32,719 bases of DNA from an uncultured Alphaproteobacteria bacterium. GTDB taxonomy: Bacteria; Pseudomonadota; Alphaproteobacteria; Rickettsiales; CAIJLX01. The stretch spans positions 1-32,719 of the forward strand of contig CAIJLX010000085.1 of NCBI GenBank assembly GCA_903821695.1, read 5' to 3'. A program made the translations under genes and the position numbers. Each line of letters opens with the position of its first letter. Within the stretch, counting starts at the first letter, position 1. Of this stretch, positions 23,829 to 31,899 are shown piece by piece. The notes under the pieces are model-generated. The model was not told the DNA's origin, did no database searches, and was given only the letters and a program-made list of their open reading frames with translations.

Positions 23829-24793
23829 AAAAAGAAACGTTTATATCGGTCGTAATCGTTACCTATAACGCCACGCGCTATATCGAGCTGGCGATCGAGA
23901 AGCTTTCGGCAGAATTATCGGCGCGCTATAAGGACTATGAAATCGTGGTGGTGGATGACGGGTCGCTTGACCGCACGGCGGAGGCGGTGGAGCGCCTGCA
24001 AAAACGCCTTTCCAATATCCAACTTTATGTTTTGGGGCGGCGCTATGGCGATGCGATTGCTACTATAGTTGGGCTTGATAACGCTATTGGTGATTATGTT
24101 GCTATCATGGACGCAGAAACAGATACGCCGGAAACAATTTCAGTAATGGCTGAGTTGGCGCAGAATGGATATGATGTTGTCTATGCCGCTGCAACTGGGC
24201 GCGAAACGCAGCAAAAGTTTTATGACAGGTTGGCTAAGCTTTTCTATAACCTGTTCCAGCGTTTTACGGGCAATGAAATTCCGGAGCAAGTTTCGCGTTT
24301 CCGTTTGTTTTCTAGGGCTGTGGTAAACTACATCACAGCAGTGAATGACCGGCACCAATTGCTTCGCGTATTACCGGCAATTTCCGGCTTTTCGCATACG
24401 GTGATCCCCTATGCGGCAAAAGCCTCTAGTAAGTCGCGTAGCCTAATGGGGCGAATAGGCGAAGGTATCAATGTGCTGTTCAGCTCATCCGTAAAGCCCC
24501 TGCGGTTTGCAACCTATACTGCACTTGCCGCAGGCCTGCTTAACCTTATTTATGCTGTTTACGTCGTAGTAGTAGCCTTGATTAAGCCGGATGTGGCAGA
24601 GGGCTGGGTTTCACTTTCGCTCCAGAGTTCCGGTATGTTTTTCCTGATTTCCTTGATATTAACAATTATATCCGAATATCTTTATGGAATTATGGAGCGG
24701 ACTCAAAACCGCCCGCTTTATAATATTGCACGTGAGTCTTCTAGCCTTGTGTTTAAGCGCAAAGAAGAATTGAACGTCGTCGATAAAAGCTAG
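23825..24793 (+). CDS. GtrB/DPM-like glycosyltransferase family 2 with two C-terminal helices
   Basis: 322 residues. The GT-A domain begins ISVVIVTYNA, has VVVDDGSLDRT at ~40-50 and the DxD region AIMDAETDTPE near 94-104. FRLFSRAVVNYI occupies the conserved place for this subfamily. Two membrane helices follow (about residues 232-258 and 268-291), as in GtrB-type transferases that attach a sugar to undecaprenyl phosphate at the inner membrane. It ends the plus-strand operon and overlaps by 4 bases the 3' end of the convergent gene at 24790. Confidence 0.9.
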   Translation: MKKETFISVVIVTYNATRYIELAIEKLSAELSARYKDYEIVVVDDGSLDRTAEAVERLQKRLSNIQLYVLGRRYGDAIATIVGLDNAIGDYVAIMDAETDTPETISVMAELAQNGYDVVYAAATGRETQQKFYDRLAKLFYNLFQRFTGNEIPEQVSRFRLFSRAVVNYITAVNDRHQLLRVLPAISGFSHTVIPYAAKASSKSRSLMGRIGEGINVLFSSSVKPLRFATYTALAAGLLNLIYAVYVVVVALIKPDVAEGWVSLSLQSSGMFFLISLILTIISEYLYGIMERTQNRPLYNIARESSSLVFKRKEELNVVDKS

Positions 24794-26214
24794 AATTTAT
24801 AGAGCTGATAGGTGGCGTCGGATTCGCCCCAGCCTTTGATGTTGCAGATGCTTTTTTGCACGCCGTAAATTTCTGGGGTGCTGGTTAATACATATTGCGG
24901 CTTGAATTGCTTCACGAAAGCGCCGGCATTTTTGCTGTTCATATTGGTGGGTTCGATATAGCTGGTGATCCCGGTTAAGGCGCCAAATTTATAGGAATAA
25001 TTTTTAGGCGGCAGCAGAATGGATTGCAGGGGCTTTTTTATGCAGGTGAGTAGTGGGGCGAACTCTTCCGGTTGTTGATTTATCTTATTAAACGCAAAAC
25101 CGATTGGGGCCGATTGGGTGATAGATTTTGCAAAGTAGGCACCTGCATAGGCTATCGATAGCAAGACAAAAGTGAGTGGAAGTGTGCGCACGATGGCTGG
25201 TTTGATTTTTGTGGGGAGAGTGAGCCACAGCAGAGCAACTAATAGGAAGAGTTGAAGTGGTACATAATAGCGGGTTTCGACGAAGCCGGTGAGCAATGTA
25301 GTGGATACTTGCGCTGCAATTAACAATGCAAAGAGGGTGATATTTTTATTTTTTTCGGAAGGCTTGGTGGTGAGTAATACGAAGCCTAACAGCCATGGTA
25401 GTGCACTGGTGGCGGTGAATAAGACGTCGGCGGATTTGATGATGGAGCCGATCGATTTTTTGATCCAGGTGGTTGGGTTATCCCATAGTAGTGGCACTAC
25501 GTCGGGATAATAATCGCGGACGAAAAGTGGGATGCTGGAGAGCACAGTGCGGCTGATATCGCTTATCCAGAAGGTGCCGAAATGGCTGTGGGAATAGGCG
25601 ACCCAAGGGAGCAATGTAATGAGCAGCGCAATATAATAAATGAAGAAGGGGCGGATGAAGAAGCCGAGGATCAAGGCGGGCAATAAAAAGTCGAAGCGGT
25701 TGAGGACACTTAAGCCAGCGACGATACCAGCCAGCAGGGCTTTCAGCGGCAGCGCATAACGTCTCGTTGCGTAGAGGTATAAAATGGTGAGGAGTAACAA
25801 AAGGCTTAAAGGCAACGTTCCGGCGGAAAAAAGTGCGGTGGTGTAATCGGGGGTGATCATTAGGGCGAAGAAGAGGAAGCAGCCGATTTCTTTTTCGCCG
25901 AACCAGATTTTGGATAGGCGTAGCAGCAATAATAAAGTTGGGATGGCGATGAGGAAGTTTAAGACGAAGCCGGCGTAAATACCGAGGTCATGAATGGCGT
26001 TTACGCTTGCGATGAGGATGGGCCAAAGCGGCGGGAAGGAAACACCGTAATTTGAGATGATATGGAATTGGCGGAAGCTGTTGATGTGGTAGAAATCGTG
26101 GAAGATGCTGCGGGAGAGTTCGTAATAGCTCCAGGAATCTTGCGAAAAATGGGAGTTTGTAGCGGTGGTTAGCCACAAAGCTCCGAGCATGAGGAATAAA
26201 GCAAAAAAGCGCAT
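24790..26214 (-). CDS. Multispanning GT-C/PMT-like membrane protein
   Basis: 474 residues from the ATG at 26214; a TTG at 26235, right after the upstream stop, is an alternative. The first helix is followed by SQDSWSYYELSRSIFHDF, matching the early D-S-x-x-Y-x-E-L-x-R pattern of PMT/ArnT-like GT-C enzymes. About ten helices follow to residue ~370, then a soluble tail of ~100 residues. It likely uses a lipid-linked sugar donor in the periplasm. It converges with the glycan operon and follows the repressor-like gene at 26236-26892 closely, so it may share that gene's transcript. Confidence 0.75.
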   Translation of the reverse strand: MRFFALFLMLGALWLTTATNSHFSQDSWSYYELSRSIFHDFYHINSFRQFHIISNYGVSFPPLWPILIASVNAIHDLGIYAGFVLNFLIAIPTLLLLLRLSKIWFGEKEIGCFLFFALMITPDYTTALFSAGTLPLSLLLLLTILYLYATRRYALPLKALLAGIVAGLSVLNRFDFLLPALILGFFIRPFFIYYIALLITLLPWVAYSHSHFGTFWISDISRTVLSSIPLFVRDYYPDVVPLLWDNPTTWIKKSIGSIIKSADVLFTATSALPWLLGFVLLTTKPSEKNKNITLFALLIAAQVSTTLLTGFVETRYYVPLQLFLLVALLWLTLPTKIKPAIVRTLPLTFVLLSIAYAGAYFAKSITQSAPIGFAFNKINQQPEEFAPLLTCIKKPLQSILLPPKNYSYKFGALTGITSYIEPTNMNSKNAGAFVKQFKPQYVLTSTPEIYGVQKSICNIKGWGESDATYQLYKF

Positions 26215-26235
26215 ATTACACGCTATAGCCGACAA

Positions 26236-26892
26236 CTAAGCTTTTCGCACCCATAGAATGCGCGAGGCGGATTTGAGTGAGACGAATTCCGTGGTTGGCG
26301 AGTTGGTAGCTTCGAGGTGGAAACGGCTTTCCATCGGGCTGCGCTTAAGGATGCGGAGAAATTTTTGACCGTCTAGTAATTCGACGATGGCTTCTTTGTT
26401 GATGGCTAGGTTTTCTAATTTTCCGTGATCGTCATAATAGAGAATATCACCGTGACGATAGGTTGGGGCGAGGCCTTCGCCTTCTACTCGTAGTGCAACA
26501 AGTGATGTGGCGGAAGAGGAAACGGCGTCGGCGAATTCGCGTTTGGTGGTTGCATCGAAATAGGTGACAGCACCTGCGCCACTGATGGTGCCGATGATTG
26601 GGATTGATTTGCTGTTGGTGGAAGCGAGTGGTTTGAAGTTTGAATCTTTTGATTCGCCGACTCTTTGCAAATACACCGCATCTTTCCCTAAAATCGCATT
26701 TAGCGTTTCGCTGCGAGGCACTTGGTATTCTTCTAGGAACTCGGCAATCTTGATTGCTTCGATAGGCGAGAATTGGCGGACATGGGCCAGGGCTTTGTTG
26801 ATTTTATCTTGCGGCAGACCAATCGCCTCACCCAGACTACGCTGAGTGATTTTTTTCGCACGCAGTATGGTTTTCAGCCATAAGGAATCCAT
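26236..26892 (-). CDS. HTH-XRE regulator with S24/LexA-like C-terminal domain, catalytic Ser missing
   Basis: 218 residues from the ATG at 26892 (a GTG at 26916 is possible). Residues ~6-55 form a helix-turn-helix of XRE type (KKITQRSLGEAIGLPQDKIN). Residues ~97-218 fit the peptidase S24 fold of LexA and CI repressors (IPIIGTISGAGAV, YRHGDILYYDD). The serine motif, expected as V-x-G-x-S-M-x-P, reads VEGEGLAP (136-143), so the nucleophile is Gly140, and the catalytic Lys appears replaced by Arg. It should therefore bind DNA and dimerise without self-cleavage. It probably acts as a repressor; its target is unknown. Confidence 0.85.
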   Translation of the reverse strand: MDSLWLKTILRAKKITQRSLGEAIGLPQDKINKALAHVRQFSPIEAIKIAEFLEEYQVPRSETLNAILGKDAVYLQRVGESKDSNFKPLASTNSKSIPIIGTISGAGAVTYFDATTKREFADAVSSSATSLVALRVEGEGLAPTYRHGDILYYDDHGKLENLAINKEAIVELLDGQKFLRILKRSPMESRFHLEATNSPTTEFVSLKSASRILWVRKA

Positions 26893-26957
26893 GCTTCTAT
26901 GTGCAGAATAAAACACACAAAAGCATCCGCCATTATCGCATAAAATCGCAAGCTTGT

Positions 26958-27221
26958 TTAGGCAGCTTCCTCAAAATCGGGCACCATGCCGAGGGCGTGG
27001 AGATACACATCGAGCAATTCTTCCTGCTCTTGGCGTTTGGAAGCATCCAGTTTGCGGATCTTTAAGACTTGGCGAATAATTTTACTGTCAAAGCCGGTGC
27101 TTTTCGCAACGGTGTACACATCTTTGATATGTTCAGCGACTTGGTTTTTTTCGATTTCGAGTTGCTCGAGCTGCGCGATATATTGACGCAATTTTTCACC
27201 TGCAAATCCACCTTTACTCAT
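26958..27221 (-). CDS. gapR: GapR-family nucleoid-associated protein (DUF2312)
   Basis: 87 residues matching the alphaproteobacterial GapR/UPF0335 family: GGFAGEKLRQYIAQLEQLE forms the long first helix, then KNQVAEHIKDVYTVAKSTGFD and KIIRQVLKIRK. GapR is known in Caulobacter to clamp overtwisted AT-rich DNA ahead of replication and transcription and to stimulate topoisomerases. Length is normal. AAAGGAG lies 6 bases before the ATG. The ATG shares one base with the stop of the upstream DUF1523-like gene, so the two are co-translated. Confidence 0.93.
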   Translation of the reverse strand: MSKGGFAGEKLRQYIAQLEQLEIEKNQVAEHIKDVYTVAKSTGFDSKIIRQVLKIRKLDASKRQEQEELLDVYLHALGMVPDFEEAA

Positions 27222-27577
27222 TATTTTTCTCCTTTAGTTACTTTTACAATATTGGGATACCAACTTAAAATCGGAATCCGCCAGCCATAGATGGTGACAT
27301 TGTAATAGCCGCCTTTGTCCAGCATGCCATACACGTCGCTGCTATTATATTTAATGTGCCACAACGCATCATCATTCCGATATACACCATGATCCGTAAA
27401 AATCAGATAGGTGCTTACTACCTTACCCGTTTTTTTGTCGGTCTCGGTTGTCACTTGTTTGTCTTTAATTAAAACATGTTCAATGGTGCGAGAGGTGAGG
27501 AGTTGATAAGGCGCATTGGTAAAGCAAAGACCAATCAACACAATGGCGACTACGCCGACGATAATATATTTTTTCAT
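27221..27577 (-). CDS. DUF1523-like membrane-anchored protein
   Basis: 118 residues from the ATG at 27577. Residues ~3-22 form a single hydrophobic helix (YIIVGVVAIVLIGLCF), leaving the rest outside the cytoplasm. The motifs VYRNDDALWHIKYNSSD and YNVTIYGWRIPILSWYPNI agree with my memory of the DUF1523 family of alphaproteobacteria (YRNED..., YGWR...LS..PN). No enzymatic role is known to me. It is translated with gapR, the TAA and ATG sharing one base. The frame also opens upstream at 27634, but that part lacks a start signal. Confidence 0.7.
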   Translation of the reverse strand: MKKYIIVGVVAIVLIGLCFTNAPYQLLTSRTIEHVLIKDKQVTTETDKKTGKVVSTYLIFTDHGVYRNDDALWHIKYNSSDVYGMLDKGGYYNVTIYGWRIPILSWYPNIVKVTKGEK

Positions 27578-27689
27578 TCCGGTGGTTATAAACCGATAAA
27601 TATATCTTGCAAGCGAAAGGCTTTGCTCTTGCAATTGGGTATAAAGGACTTAAATATCTTTCATTACCAAATCATAAATGGAGAGTAAA

Positions 27690-28292
27690 ATGAGCGTATT
27701 AGTAGGCAAGGCAGCACCAGATTTCACCGCAAAAGCAGTGATGCCAGACAACACCATCAATGAAAATTTCAACCTGAAACAATATCTTAAAAAGAAAATG
27801 GGTGTGTTGTTCTTTTATCCGCTCGATTTCACCTTCGTTTGCCCATCGGAAATCATCGCATTTAACAACCGTTTGGAAGAATTCAAATCCCGCAAAACGG
27901 AAGTGATCGCCGTGTCGGTTGATTCTCAATTCACCCACTTGGCATGGAAAAACACTCCTGTGAACCATGGCGGAATCGGCAACGTGCAGTTCCCAATGGT
28001 TGCAGACCTCACCAAACAAATCGCTCGTGATTATGATGTATTGACTGGTGAAGCGGTTGCTTTGCGCGGAACATTCTTGATCGACCAAGAGGGCATTGTG
28101 CGCCACCAGGTGATTAACGATCTGCCACTCGGCCGCAATGTGGATGAAGCGATCCGCATGGTGGATGCACTCGCATTCCACCAGCAGTTCGGCGAAGTGT
28201 GCCCTGCAAACTGGAACAAAGGCGATAAAGGTATGAAGGCTACCACCGAAGGCGTTGCAGCATACTTAAAGAAACAAGCTGCAAGCCTGTAG
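27690..28292 (+). CDS. 2-Cys peroxiredoxin (AhpC/Prx1 type)
   Basis: 200 residues from the ATG at 27690, preceded by GGAGAG. The peroxidatic Cys51 is in DFTFVCPSEI and the resolving Cys171 in GEVCPANW, the spacing of typical 2-Cys peroxiredoxins. It reduces hydrogen peroxide and organic peroxides, and is recycled by thioredoxin or a dedicated reductase. Thioredoxin reductase is encoded two genes downstream in the same direction, so the pair likely forms a small peroxide-defence unit. Cytoplasmic, normal length. Confidence 0.95.
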   Translation: MSVLVGKAAPDFTAKAVMPDNTINENFNLKQYLKKKMGVLFFYPLDFTFVCPSEIIAFNNRLEEFKSRKTEVIAVSVDSQFTHLAWKNTPVNHGGIGNVQFPMVADLTKQIARDYDVLTGEAVALRGTFLIDQEGIVRHQVINDLPLGRNVDEAIRMVDALAFHQQFGEVCPANWNKGDKGMKATTEGVAAYLKKQAASL

Positions 28293-28298
28293 TTTTTT

Positions 28299-28628
28299 AT
28301 GAGGCTTTTTTCTTTTTCGGGTTCTATTTCGCGCAAACAGTATTTTCAATATTTGGCCATCAACTTTGGTCTGGCATTGCTCATTTTTGCATTTGTAGGT
28401 TATCAGAAGGCACAGGTTATTCCTAATACTCCTGTAACGTTGGCGGGCTACACGGTGGCTATCGTTTTCTTGGGAATAATTGGTCATGGCTCTGCAATCG
28501 CTCGCCGCTTACGCGATATTGGTCAAAATTCTTGGCTTACAGTAATAATTTTCCTGACCATGATTTTTGCTCCCTTATATTTCATCATTTTGATCCTACT
28601 GGGTTGCATTAAAAGTAAAGCGGCCTAA
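28299..28628 (+). CDS. DUF805-like small membrane protein
   Basis: 109 residues with three hydrophobic segments (about 18-34, 46-64 and 80-103). The opening LFSFSGSISRKQYFQYLAIN and the motif ARRLRDIGQNSW agree with the DUF805 pattern (F.G..SR..Y, RRL.D.G.S.W). Function of the family is unknown. It starts 6 bases after the peroxiredoxin stop and ends 9 bases before trxB, so it is part of that transcript. Confidence 0.75.
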   Translation: MRLFSFSGSISRKQYFQYLAINFGLALLIFAFVGYQKAQVIPNTPVTLAGYTVAIVFLGIIGHGSAIARRLRDIGQNSWLTVIIFLTMIFAPLYFIILILLGCIKSKAA

Positions 28629-28637
28629 ATAAAAGAT

Positions 28638-29582
28638 ATGTCTCAGAATTATAAAACGAAAGTTCTCATCATTGGCTCCGGCCCGGCGGGTTATTCTGCC
28701 GCCATTTATGCTGCACGTGCAAACCTGAAGCCGATTCTGGTTGCCGGAATGCAGCCCGGCGGCCAGCTGACCATCACCACCGATGTCGAAAATTACCCTG
28801 GCTTTGCCGAGGTGATTCAAGGCCCATGGCTGATGGAACAGATGCAGAAACAAGCCGAGCATATGCAAACTCAAATCATCTTCGACCACATCGCCGAAGT
28901 TGATTTCTCCAAACGCCCCTTCACCGCAAAAGATGAATCCGGCAATACATATACCGCCGAAACCGTCATCATCTCCACTGGCGCCCAAGCGAAATGGTTG
29001 GGCTTAGAGAGCGAAAAGAAATTCCAAGGCTACGGCGTTTCGGGCTGCGCAACATGCGATGGCTTCTTCTTCCGCAATAAAGAAGTAGCGGTCGTCGGCG
29101 GCGGAAATACCGCAGTGGAAGAAGCATTATACCTCACCAATCACGCCTCTAAAGTGGTGCTCATCCACCGCCGTGACACATTGCGTGCTGAAAAAATCTT
29201 GCAAGATCGCTTGTTCAAACACCCTAAAATCGAATTGGTATGGAATAGCACCATCGAAGAAATCGTCGGCACCGAAGAGCCAAACTCCGTCACCGGCGCC
29301 CGCATCAAAAATTTAAAAACGGGCGAAGTCACCGAGCGCAAATTCGACGGTATCTTCATCGCCATCGGCCACAGCCCAAACACGGCAATTTTCAAAGGCA
29401 AAGTAAACATGGATAGCGAAGGCTATATTCTGACCACGCCTGGCAGCACGAAAACCAACGTCGAAGGCATATTCGCCGCCGGAGACGTGCAGGATAAAAT
29501 CTTCCGCCAAGCCGTCACCGCCGCCGGAACTGGCTGTATGGCCGCCTTAGAAGTCCAAAAATTCCTAGAAGCCCACGAGTAA
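28638..29582 (+). CDS. trxB: Thioredoxin reductase
   Basis: 314 residues, the usual low-molecular-weight bacterial enzyme that passes electrons from NADPH through FAD to thioredoxin. FAD motif GSGPAGYSAAIYAARA (13-28), redox pair C137-x-x-C140 in GCATCDGFFF, NADPH motif VVGGGNTAVEEALYL, and the C-terminal FAD contact FAAGDVQDKIFRQ are all intact. It is the last gene of the peroxiredoxin-DUF805-trxB group and is followed by a long hairpin at 29596-29665. Confidence 0.96.
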   Translation: MSQNYKTKVLIIGSGPAGYSAAIYAARANLKPILVAGMQPGGQLTITTDVENYPGFAEVIQGPWLMEQMQKQAEHMQTQIIFDHIAEVDFSKRPFTAKDESGNTYTAETVIISTGAQAKWLGLESEKKFQGYGVSGCATCDGFFFRNKEVAVVGGGNTAVEEALYLTNHASKVVLIHRRDTLRAEKILQDRLFKHPKIELVWNSTIEEIVGTEEPNSVTGARIKNLKTGEVTERKFDGIFIAIGHSPNTAIFKGKVNMDSEGYILTTPGSTKTNVEGIFAAGDVQDKIFRQAVTAAGTGCMAALEVQKFLEAHE

Positions 29583-29595
29583 TGTTATTTAAATC

Positions 29596-29665
29596 CGTCA
29601 TTTCGAACGTCAGTGAGAAATCTGAAGCACACGTCCACAGATTTCTCACTCCGTTCGAAATGACG
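29596..29665. repeat. Long near-perfect inverted repeat after trxB
   Basis: Outer arms CGTCATTTCGAACG and CGTTCGAAATGACG are perfect 14-bp complements; inside them AGTGAGAAATCTG and CAGATTTCTCACT add 13 more pairs around a loop of about 13 bases. It has the GTCAT...ATGAC ends of the dispersed repeats seen elsewhere. It could act as a bidirectional transcript end or mRNA stabiliser. Confidence 0.85.
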
Positions 29666-29679
29666 ACTATATTATAGGC

Positions 29680-29904
29680 ATGCGCGCCACTGACCCGACC
29701 ATTATCTTCATCTCGCAAGCATTTGAGTTCTTCCTGGTTTTCGTAATGGTCTGGACCGTTTTTTTCTTCATGGCCCTACCCATCGGAATGGGCAAAGAGG
29801 AAGAAAAAGGGCAGGGGAAAGACGTCAAAAAAAAGGCCCTCTATTCCGCCCTCGTAGCACTAGTCGTTAGCGCCTTAATCTATTACATTAGCAAAAGCCA
29901 ATAA
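29680..29904 (+). CDS. DUF1467-like small membrane protein
   Basis: 74 residues with two hydrophobic helices, about 8-36 (FISQAFEFFLVFVMVWTVFF) and 52-70 (ALYSALVALVVSALIYYI), joined by a polar, charged loop. The layout, with a short aromatic first helix ending in ALPIGM and a Lys-rich link, resembles the DUF1467 family of alphaproteobacteria. Function unknown. It overlaps the 3' end of the opposing trpS by 17 bases, and no clear ribosome site precedes the ATG. Confidence 0.6.
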   Translation: MRATDPTIIFISQAFEFFLVFVMVWTVFFFMALPIGMGKEEEKGQGKDVKKKALYSALVALVVSALIYYISKSQ

Positions 29905-30874
29905 GTTTATGGATTTCCTTGAGGTTTGCCTTGGCGATGGCATCCGCTTTCAGGGCATTTTCTGCCAATAATTTATCCAGATAAGCCGTATCTTTCAGCA
30001 GCCGAGTCATCTCACTGCGGATAGGCGCCAAATGCGCAATCAACGCATCCGCCAAATCCTTCTTAAACTGCGAAAAATTACTGCTCGCATAAGCTGCCTC
30101 AACCTCACCCCGAGCCTTCCCCTGAACCGCTGCCATAATCGTCAATAAATTAGAAGCCTCCGGCCGTTTTTCGAGGTCATAAGTAATTCCAGCCTCCATA
30201 TCCGACTTTGCCTTCTGAATTTTCCCCCGAATCACATCGTCATCATCACTCAAATGAATGCGCGAAAACTCCGAGGCATCGGATTTGCTCATCTTTTTAG
30301 TGCCATTCCGCAAGCTCATGACTCGCGTAGCCTGGCCCAAAATCTGCGGCTCCGGCAGCTTGAAATATTCGGTATTATATTGCCGATTAAACGCCCCGGC
30401 AATATCCCGAGCCAGCTCCAAATGCTGTTTCTGATCCTCACCAACCGGCACATGCGTGGCATGATATAATAATATGTCGGCGGCCATCAGAACCGGATAG
30501 GCATACAGCCCTAAAGCCGCTTTTTCCTTATCTTTTCCAGCCTTTTCCTTGAACTGCGTCATCCGATTCAACCAGCCCAGTGGCGTCAAACAGCTCAGCA
30601 ACCAGCCGAGCTCCGAATGTCCGGAAACGGCGGATTGTTGGAAGATAATCGATTGTTTGGGGTCAATACCGCTCGCAATATAAGCTGCCGCTGTTTGGCG
30701 GATGCTGCTGCGTAGTGCTGCCGGATCTTGCGGAACCGTAATTGCATGCAAATCGACGATGCAAAACAGGCATTCATAATCCTTCTGCAGCTTCACCCAG
30801 TTCTGGATGGCGCCGAGATAATTGCCTAAATGGAGGTTTCCGGTGGGCTGGATGCCCGAGAATATGCGCTTCAT
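29888..30874 (-). CDS. trpS: Tryptophanyl-tRNA synthetase
   Basis: 328 residues, a normal-length class I synthetase that charges tRNA-Trp. The N-terminus has MKRIFSGIQPTGNLHLGNYL, with GNLHLGNYLGA as the HIGH-type motif. The KKMSKS motif is near residues 193-198, followed by SDASEFSRIHLSDDDD. Other family features are DILLYHATHVPVGEDQKQH. Its start overlaps by 4 bases the stop of an upstream PH-domain gene, an unusual operon partner. Confidence 0.97.
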   Translation of the reverse strand: MKRIFSGIQPTGNLHLGNYLGAIQNWVKLQKDYECLFCIVDLHAITVPQDPAALRSSIRQTAAAYIASGIDPKQSIIFQQSAVSGHSELGWLLSCLTPLGWLNRMTQFKEKAGKDKEKAALGLYAYPVLMAADILLYHATHVPVGEDQKQHLELARDIAGAFNRQYNTEYFKLPEPQILGQATRVMSLRNGTKKMSKSDASEFSRIHLSDDDDVIRGKIQKAKSDMEAGITYDLEKRPEASNLLTIMAAVQGKARGEVEAAYASSNFSQFKKDLADALIAHLAPIRSEMTRLLKDTAYLDKLLAENALKADAIAKANLKEIHKLIGFC

Positions 30875-31428
30875 GTAGAGATTGCCTCGGTTATTTTTGT
30901 CTTTAAAGCAATAGGATCAAGGATAAGTTTGGGTAAAACTATTAGTTTAGTATCACCAAAAGATTGCAAGAATCCATTGAAGTTAGTAAAGGGCACCAAG
31001 AATTTTACTTGATAACTACCATCCACACAATGCAGTAAAAGACTGCCATAATTCAATAAAGAGCCAATTGGGTTTTGTTCTAAATCTATATTTCCGATTT
31101 TGTCTAATGAAACTATCTGTATTCTATACACAAAGGCGCCAAACGTATTGTATTTAACTATTAGCCTCTTGTTAGTAAGTATAATTTCTGCAGTCCAGTA
31201 GGGCAAAGCCGTCATCATCAGAAAAATGACAACAACTACAATGCATTCCAGTGTTTTTTCAGTGCTGGCATAGCGAGAAAATACATCATATAACGATGTA
31301 CATAGAAAGATAAATGGTAGCATAAATAGCATGTGATATGCCAAATAGACTGGATGCATCTTTGCTTTGTATTGTATTTTTTCGCCATCAATTAAAATCT
31401 TGGTAAAATAATTGCCCAAATGTTTCAT
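30871..31428 (-). CDS. PH-domain (bPH2/YdbS-like) membrane protein
   Basis: 185 residues. Two membrane helices occur near residues 28-50 and 62-84. The following ILTNKRLIVKYNTFG, then RIQIVSLDKIGNIDLEQNPIG and SLLNYGSLLLH, match bacterial pleckstrin-homology domains of the YdbS/bPH2 kind. It probably sits in the inner membrane with its domain on the cytoplasmic face; ligand unknown. It overlaps both neighbours by 4 bases, so it is co-translated with trpS. Confidence 0.85.
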   Translation of the reverse strand: MKHLGNYFTKILIDGEKIQYKAKMHPVYLAYHMLFMLPFIFLCTSLYDVFSRYASTEKTLECIVVVVIFLMMTALPYWTAEIILTNKRLIVKYNTFGAFVYRIQIVSLDKIGNIDLEQNPIGSLLNYGSLLLHCVDGSYQVKFLVPFTNFNGFLQSFGDTKLIVLPKLILDPIALKTKITEAIST

Positions 31429-31850
31429 ACGCGAGTTTGATCCAATGCTTTTTTGAATGCCATGGGGTCTTCTAGGTTCTGCGGCAAATCCATTTCGCCG
31501 ATGCCGACGCCATGAACCCGCACCGTGCCATAATCAAATATCCGGCCGAAAATACCCTGGATAATGCTCATGCTTTCGATCTTATTCAGGTAAATTTCCT
31601 GCGTATTGCGGGCCACCAAACCTTGTTTATACATCAGCCGTTTATTCGTAATCATCACATCGGTCGTCCAATAAGGGTGCATCATCAGCACGCTAATCGG
31701 GAAAAACAGGAACAAGGCGTAGTTCACAAACACAGCCGCCGCAAAAATCCCAACCGAGATCGCCGCATAATTGAAGATAAAAATAGGGTGAATGCTGCCG
31801 CGAAATAAAATCTGTTCGTCCGGGGTGAGCATCGTGTCGAGATAAGCCAT
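31425..31850 (-). CDS. Small PH-domain membrane protein
   Basis: 141 residues. Two hydrophobic stretches cover about 26-58 (IFNYAAISVGIFAAAVFVNY, ALFLFFPISVLMM). The PH-like part is MITNKRLMYKQGLVARNTQE, then IYLNKIESMSIIQGIFGRIF and DYGTVRVHGVG. It is a distant relative of the following gene, sharing YWT...TNKRL and the Y-G motif. First of a three-gene unit ending with trpS, separated from the secreted-protein gene by about 50 bases. Confidence 0.85.
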   Translation of the reverse strand: MAYLDTMLTPDEQILFRGSIHPIFIFNYAAISVGIFAAAVFVNYALFLFFPISVLMMHPYWTTDVMITNKRLMYKQGLVARNTQEIYLNKIESMSIIQGIFGRIFDYGTVRVHGVGIGEMDLPQNLEDPMAFKKALDQTRV

Positions 31851-31899
31851 AGCAAGGTTCTGCCCAGAATAAGCTGAAACATCAAGTATATATGTTTTC

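Noticed and set aside
27699-28181. A 160-residue minus-strand frame inside the peroxiredoxin gene
   Set aside because: It is an antisense shadow with composition typical of reverse-read coding DNA.
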